Below, one piece after another: positions 9,197-13,264 of a stretch of 13,264 bases of DNA (position 1 is the stretch's first letter; every line of letters begins with the position of its first letter). Source of the stretch: Bimuria novae-zelandiae CBS 107.79 (taxonomy: Eukaryota > Ascomycota > Dothideomycetes > Pleosporales > Didymosphaeriaceae); the NCBI GenBank assembly GCA_010015655.1, contig ML976768.1:202746-216009 (forward strand), written 5' to 3'. Both the position numbers and the translations under genes were made by a program. The notes under the pieces were generated by a model that saw nothing but the letters and a program-made list of their open reading frames with translations, did no database searches and was not told where the DNA came from.

Positions 9197-11083
9197 ATGG
9201 CACCAATTAACGATGCGATTGCAGCATATAATGCGCAAGAACTAAGGAAAAAACTTTCGTATAGATAATTCGCGAAAATGTTTAGTGTGAGCGTAACCAC
9301 GCTACGCCGCAGACAGCAGGGCAGTCAGCAGTCCAGGACTACCAAAGATCTCAACCAACGCGCTCTCAGCCCACAACAAGAGCAGGCCCTCCTACAGCAT
9401 ATTGACAAGCTTACAGAGCGTAGGCTGCCTCCCATAAGAGAGATAATGCGCAATTTTGCCTTAGTTATTGCCTACTAAGAAATCTTAGAGTCCTGGGTGT
9501 CACGCTTCCTCCACTGAAACAACGACCGTATCGTCTTAAAATAGAGTAAGGTAATGGACGCTGTTCGCCACCACGCTAACTCCTACCTTAAATATAGGCT
9601 CTATTTTGATCTCCTTCACGAGAAGATGGCCCAGTACAACATTCAGGCATGTAACACATACAATATAGATGAGAAGGGCTTCCTTATAGGCATCTTAGGA
9701 CGCTCCAAACGCATCTTCAACCGTGAGATGTGGGAGAGAAAAGAGGTGACAGCAGCTCTCCAGGATGGAGAGAGAGAATTTGTCACTTGCTTGGCAACAA
9801 TTTGTGCTAATAGGAGTGCTCTACCACCTGGCCTCATCTTTGCAGCTTTGGGTGGTTTGAGAGACACCTGGGTTGCTAGTATAGAGGTTGGAAAACACGA
9901 CATTTTCTGCTCTACCTCTCCCACAGGATGGAGTAATAATGAGATAGGCCTGTCCTGGCTTAAACAGGTGTTTCAACGGACTACAAAAGAGAAGGCACTT
10001 AGAGATTACCGTCTCCTTATCGTGGATGGCTATAGCAGTTACTTTATAATAGATTTTATTAATTATTGCGAATCCCACCGCATTATCCTGGCTATATTAC
10101 TACCTTACTCTACCTATACGCTTTAACTACTTAATGTAGTAATATTTAAGTCTCTCTTATTAGCCTACTCTAAGGCGCTTAGTGACCATCTCTAAACTAC
10201 CTAAGGGCTAATTCCTATTAATAAAAGCGACTTTTTTCCGCTCTTCTGGCAGGCCTGGGTCTCCTCCTTTAAAGAAGACATAATTTTAAAGGCTTAGGAG
10301 GCTATAGGTATATGGCCTTAGGAATTAGAGCGTGTACTTAAACGCTTTAACTATAACTCTTATAATAAGAGTAAGGCCTTAGAGGACTCTCTAGTAGCTA
10401 TTAAGGGCAACTTCTAGCAAGTGTAGCGTCTCTTACGCTTTGTAGTGAAAGACCTAGCTTCGAATAAGGCTAGATCTCTCTCTCTTACCATCCACAAACT
10501 CCAAGCAGACAAGGACATGGCTAAGTACAAAAGCGAGCAACTTTAAAACGCTTTTTAGCTTTAAGCAAGACACAAGAAGCAAAGCAAGCCTCTTAACCTA
10601 TAATAATAATAAAATTATCGTAGTAGAGTAGTCTTTTAGTCTCCTCGCAAGATTAGAGAGGCAAACACACGTTTAGCTATTAAAGAGAGAAATAAAGAGT
10701 AAGAGAAAGTTGTAATTGCTTAGCGCAAGATTAATAGAGCTAGTAACAAGCTTGCTAAAGAGAAAGAGGCTAAAAGGAAGCGTGTTAAAAGAGAGAAGTC
10801 TAAAAAAAGGAAGGAGAATAAGAGGGCTGTAAAGGCTAAGAATGCCAGGCTTGTAAAAGAGTAAAAATAACGGAATAAAGAGACTATAACCTCCTAAAAA
10901 CTATTATAATAGGTAAATAAGCCTAAGCGAAAAGCCTCACACAAAGCTCTATTAAATTTAGTAAAAAAGCGTCGTGTTATAGCCTTTAGTAGTGGTAAGG
11001 GCCCGGCATCCTTAGCACCTGAACCACTACTAAAACTAGCCAAAAGTGGCCGCCTAATTAAGCTTCTAGGAAAATATAGATAG
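9197..11083 (+). pseudogene. Fot1/pogo transposase with about two dozen in-frame stops
   Basis: One reading frame of 629 codons runs from ATG 9197 to TAG 11081-11083 without any indel. The N-terminus (MAPINDAIAAYNAQELRKKL then SYR) and the following LSPQQEQALLQHIDKLTERR resemble the Psq and CENP-B helix-turn-helix regions. The DDE domain shows NIDEKGF with Asp at 9668-9670 and LLIVDGYSSY with Asp at 10025-10027. The third acid, expected in a QPLDV-like motif, is Asn (AAT, 10133-10135). The C-terminal third is Lys/Glu-rich and ends in a KSGRLIKLLGKYR-type tail. Stops include 9266, 9476, 9515 (TGA), 9542 and 10124, then roughly 20 more downstream, nearly all TAA/TAG where Gln is expected. Not functional. 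Confidence 0.9.
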
Positions 11084-11193
11084 TATAAATTAATCGCATT
11101 ATCCTATATACTACTACACCTTAAGATCTCGTAATAATAGCTATTGTATGTGGCTCTACAGCCTCATTTTTGCTGGTAGGCCAATGTTGGTTG

Positions 11194-11237
11194 GGTGGGT
11201 CGCTGCGCGATTCGGGTCGCTGCGCGCACGGGCACAG
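11194..11237 (-). repeat. Right terminal inverted repeat
   Basis: Reverse complement of 9099-9142 without mismatch, ending GGGCACAG directly before TA at 11238-11239. Similarity between the ends stops inward of this, where the left reads AACACC and the right complement CAACC. Confidence 0.92.
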
Positions 11238-11239
11238 TA
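11238..11239. repeat. Shared TA between two transposons
   Basis: Right TA duplication of the 9099-11237 element and also the dinucleotide bordering the next element at 11240. The two elements abut with no other sequence between them. Confidence 0.75.
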
Positions 11240-11250
11240 ACGTGTCCGTG

Positions 11251-11282
11251 CGCGTGCCGAGCCACTTCGCGTGACGAGCCAC
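11251..11282 (+). repeat. Subterminal direct repeats of the second transposon
   Basis: CGCGTGCCGAGCCAC at 11251-11265 and CGCGTGACGAGCCAC at 11268-11282. The 17-bp spacing equals that of the 12-bp repeats in the neighbouring element's ends, although the sequences differ. Confidence 0.75.
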
Positions 11283-12063
11283 CCAACACCATAACAGCTC
11301 ATGCAAGAATGAGGCTGCAGAACTACCTATAAACAATATTATTATAAGATTTTCTGCTAGGGTAGTCAATCGATAGCTGCGATTAATTTGCACTACTTAA
11401 ATCTATCTGGAAGCTTGACGTCGCGGCCGCTGCGTGTAGATTTGCTCGGGGCAGCAGATGCGCCCTCTGAGGCCTCCCCAACATCTGTAGCATTAACAAC
11501 ACGTTTTGGACGCTTTCTGCTCTGTGCAGATGGCTGAGAAGCCTTTCTCTTACACCTTTGGGATAGTTGTAGAGCTTTTTCTGCGTCGCGGGCAGACTTC
11601 TGGGCGGCGCGCTGAGCTGCCTTTTCAGCCCTCTCCTTCTCCTTCGCCTTCTTAGCTGCCTTCTTCAGCTCTGCTGTCTCTGCTTTTTAAAGCTGCTACT
11701 ACTTATCCTCTTGTTCCTTAATAAATTAACGAACACGTGCCTCCCTCACCTTCCTTAATAACTATAAGATAGCCCCACTCTAATACTCCTAGCGCTATTA
11801 AAGATCTAAAGTCTTGCCCTTCTTTCTACGCTTCTCCTTAATAAATAGTGCCTGCTTAATCCCATCCATCTCATGCTTAAGTAGCTCATTTTAGACAGAT
11901 AGGTGGTGGAGCGATTAACGAAGCTTCTTTATATCTTAACTACCCTAATCCTTCACTGCTAATCGTACAAGCCTATCCATCTTTCTCCAGTTATAATCGC
12001 TAAGCCCTGATAAGGAGTTATCGCCTAATTCTTAATCCTAGGCGAACCTATCCAGGATAGGAT

Positions 12064-12074
12064 TAGGATCAGGT
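12064..12074. repeat. 11-bp target-site duplication, left copy
   Basis: TAGGATCAGGT, identical to 12980-12990. The flanking bases differ on both sides, so 11 bp is the full direct repeat. It encodes part of the PDP motif of the split transposase. Confidence 0.8.
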
Positions 12075-12077
12075 AGC

Positions 12078-12097
12078 TTAGTTAGTTAGTTAGTTAG
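12078..12097 (-). repeat. (TTAG)5 tail of the insertion
   Basis: Five TTAG units on the plus strand, so CTAA repeats on the minus strand, three bases from the left target duplication. Simple-repeat tails are common in fungal non-LTR elements. Confidence 0.8.
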
Positions 12098-12361
12098 TAT
12101 TTATTTTTTATCTAGTTAATAGGGATTAAGTCCACCATCTCGCCTCCCAAAGGGCATATACGACGTGTTAAGCTATAGAATTACAGTACTAATATACTAC
12201 CTTAGAAAGCATTTCTTGCCTGCGCGGGTATTACTACCATTTTAAGCTACAGCTCCCCTTCCCGTTAGGGAGACTAAGTAGTGTATGTACATTAAGGTAA
12301 ATTCCTTGTGTGTGTTCAAAGGCAGTTTAGTGCTGTAAGAAGAAAGAAAAGGAAAGAGTGG

Positions 12362-12450
12362 ATAGGTATAGAGAGCCAGTACTCTGTTAAATCGGAGCCG
12401 TGGCTCTGCGCGAGGAGAGCCTTTGTACCAGGCTTGGCGATGCCTGTGTC
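12362..12450 (+). repeat. Internal diverged direct repeat, copy A
   Basis: Starts ATAGGTATAGAGAGCC and runs through a TTAAATCG block and GAGAGCCTTTGTACC to TGCCTGTGTC. It pairs with copy B about 253 bp downstream. This copy is the more GC-rich of the two. Confidence 0.65.
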
Positions 12451-12588
12451 GAAGGAGATAGGTGTAGTAGGAAGGCAGAGCCAGGCCTGTCCTTCTTCTT
12501 TATCCCCAAGAGTCGTATAATATAAGGCCAGGCTGGCTGCCTTGTTTACGTGTTGTGTCAGGTCAGGGACGCTGACAGTTAGTCTTTA

Positions 12589-12608
12589 AAGAGCTGTAGG
12601 CAGCTCTT
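12589..12608. repeat. Perfect short hairpin
   Basis: AAGAGCTG-TAGG-CAGCTCTT: an 8-bp stem with a 4-base loop, just before repeat copy B. Role unknown. Confidence 0.6.
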
Positions 12609-12614
12609 ATTATT

Positions 12615-12704
12615 ATAGGTATTAAGAGCTAGTGCTCTATTAAATCGTGCCATAGCTCTTCGCATAGAGAGCCTTTATATTTAGGCCTAGCAGGTGCCTA
12701 TATC
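12615..12704 (+). repeat. Internal diverged direct repeat, copy B
   Basis: Aligns with copy A through ATAGGTAT, AGAGC.AGT.CTCT, TTAAATCG and GAGAGCCTTT. Many of the differences are C to T or G to A relative to A, as after RIP of one copy. Confidence 0.65.
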
Positions 12705-12979
12705 TTACAAGAGCAAGGAGTATTATAACTATCTCCTTATCTTAGCTATAGTTATAGCCTTTGACTAAACGTAAAAATCTAAGCGGCGCACGGGCCATTT
12801 TAAAAAAAATTTAGCTTACTAGGGAGCTAAAAGAGAAAATAAGGCAGCGCGCCTGCCACAACGCCTGCAGCTAAAAGAGGACGCTAGAAAATAGATTTAC
12901 GAAGGCATTTAAGTCGTGTTTTAACGAAAAATCGATGGATATTGACCTTTTGGTGACCTGGAAAAGTTGATGTTCGGTG

Positions 12980-12990
12980 TAGGATCAGGT
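12980..12990. repeat. 11-bp target-site duplication, right copy
   Basis: TAGGATCAGGT, second copy of 12064-12074, continuing into the intact PPDP codons of the split transposase. Confidence 0.8.
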
Positions 12991-13264
12991 GGCGATATGC
13001 CTGTGGCTCTAAAAGAGCTAAGGATAGTTAATTCCTTAAAGGAGGCCTTCCACGCATTCCAGAATAAGGGGAAGAAGTCGTCTTTAGTGATAGAAGCTAG
13101 GCCTTGGCTTCTATAAAGGTATCGTGATAGCTCTGCTAAGTATGCTGTTAATAGAGGCTTGAACATCGCAACGTTAAGTGGCTAAAGCGTATAAGTTAAG
13201 TAAGGAGGTAGGATAGCAAGCAGGATCCTATGCTTATTATAATAGTTAATAAAGTCTATAGTGA

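Larger units (their letters stand above)
9099..11237 (+). mobile_element. Fot1/pogo-type DNA transposon, complete ends, inactivated
   Basis: A 2139-bp element bounded by 44-bp perfect terminal inverted repeats and flanked by TA. It holds one transposase frame (9197-11083). Size, TA target and a CENP-B-like transposase are all usual for fungal Fot1/pogo elements. The body is AT-rich and full of nonsense codons, as after RIP, while both ends are GC-rich and identical. It lies 270 bp upstream of the start codon of the 6494-8827 gene, so it could affect that promoter. Confidence 0.9.
12075..12979 (-). mobile_element. Retroposon-like insertion inside the second transposon
   Basis: 905 bp between two copies of TAGGATCAGGT. 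One end, next to the left copy, carries (TTAG)5. A target duplication of this length plus a simple-repeat tail at one end is what target-primed reverse transcription leaves, so the insert reads on the minus strand with its 3' tail at 12097-12075. No terminal inverted repeats and no reverse-transcriptase-like frame were seen; frames inside are short. No clear A and B boxes of a tRNA-derived SINE were found. It may be a non-autonomous element or a 5'-truncated LINE. Composition is mixed: 12780-12979 looks undamaged, while much of the rest is AT-rich. Confidence 0.65.
11240..13264 (-). mobile_element. Second Fot1/pogo-type transposon, 3' part only, interrupted
   Basis: Its 3' end begins ACGTGTCCGTGCGCGTGCCG, related to but different from the neighbour's terminal repeat, with two 15-bp direct copies (11251-11265 and 11268-11282, one mismatch, 17-bp period). 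The subterminal part (to 11392) aligns with the inverted equivalent of the first element, for example AGCCTCATT and AATTAATCGCA blocks. The transposase is on the minus strand and runs off the window. A 905-bp insert (12075-12979) splits it. The other terminal repeat lies beyond 13264. Confidence 0.85.
11393..13264 (-). pseudogene. Fot1/pogo transposase, partial, split by an insertion and RIP-degraded
   Basis: The window cuts into the DDE domain. Bases 13264-12980 encode, in minus frame, TIDFINYYNKHRILLAILPP, then TL-stop-PLNVAMFKP and SQGLASITKDDFFPLFWNAW to GISPPDP. The stop is TAG at 13182-13184 and the third catalytic position is Asn (13173-13175). After the insertion the protein resumes at 12074 with PNPILDRF, passes a stretch full of TAA/TAG codons (about 12050-11690), and ends in a clean Lys/Arg-rich tail closing with SGRDVKLPDRFK and TAG at 11393-11395. 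Deleting the insert with one copy of the 11-bp repeat joins the two parts exactly in frame. The N-terminal half lies outside the window. Confidence 0.85.

Noticed and set aside
8790..9245. Short open frames around the promoter of the membrane protein gene and the left transposon end
   Set aside because: They cross the transposon border or overlap the real gene start, and show no protein-like conservation.
11121..11393. 90-codon open frame on the minus strand
   Set aside because: It spans the junction of the two transposons and consists of their terminal repeats, so it is not a gene.
12308..12520. 70-codon open frame inside the retroposon-like insert
   Set aside because: It overlaps the internal repeat, is Arg-rich without any reverse transcriptase or RNA-binding motif, and is likely chance.
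12921..12979. Continuation of the second transposase frame beyond its PPDP motif
   Set aside because: After the 11-bp repeat the frame reads into the insert, so these residues are not transposase; the true continuation is at 12074.

Overview
The window looks like nuclear DNA of a filamentous ascomycete, most likely a Dothideomycete. The signs are introns of 48-55 nt with GT..AG ends and CTRAY branch sites, a leucine-rich F-box-like protein, a DUF4238-type gene, Fot1/pogo transposons, and many nonsense codons of the kind left by repeat-induced point mutation (RIP: CpA to TpA, giving TAA/TAG where CAA/CAG stood). Class placement is inference; nothing here names a species.

Genic part (1-9096). 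2-1129 (+) is the 3' part of a leucine-rich F-box-like gene. It has one short intron and an apparent one-base slip in a G6 run that hides its acidic C-terminus. 2131-3752 (-) is a broken DUF4238-type gene with one intron, at least three nonsense codons and two frameshifts. 4691-6226 (+) is an intact intronless P-loop ATPase of the FtsK/HerA kind behind a TATA box. It converges on 6494-8827 (-), a two-exon gene for a 761-residue single-pass membrane protein with a UIM-like and PPxY-bearing cytosolic tail and a Cys-rich C-terminal region. The intervals 1130-2130 and 3753-4690 hold no gene I can support.

Transposon part (9097-13264). A complete but inactivated Fot1/pogo element (9099-11237) has 44-bp perfect terminal inverted repeats and a TA target duplication. 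Its transposase frame is uninterrupted by indels but carries about two dozen stops. Directly abutting it, sharing one TA and pointing the opposite way, is a second, related Fot1-like element (11240 to beyond the window end). Its transposase is split by a 905-bp insertion (12075-12979) flanked by an 11-bp direct repeat and ending in a (TTAG)5 run, the signature of a target-primed retroposon. I do not recognise the insert.

The genes do not form a pathway. The most notable points are the layered transposon nest, the uneven RIP damage across it, RIP-type lesions in a cellular gene 5 kb away, and the unusual domain make-up of the membrane protein.
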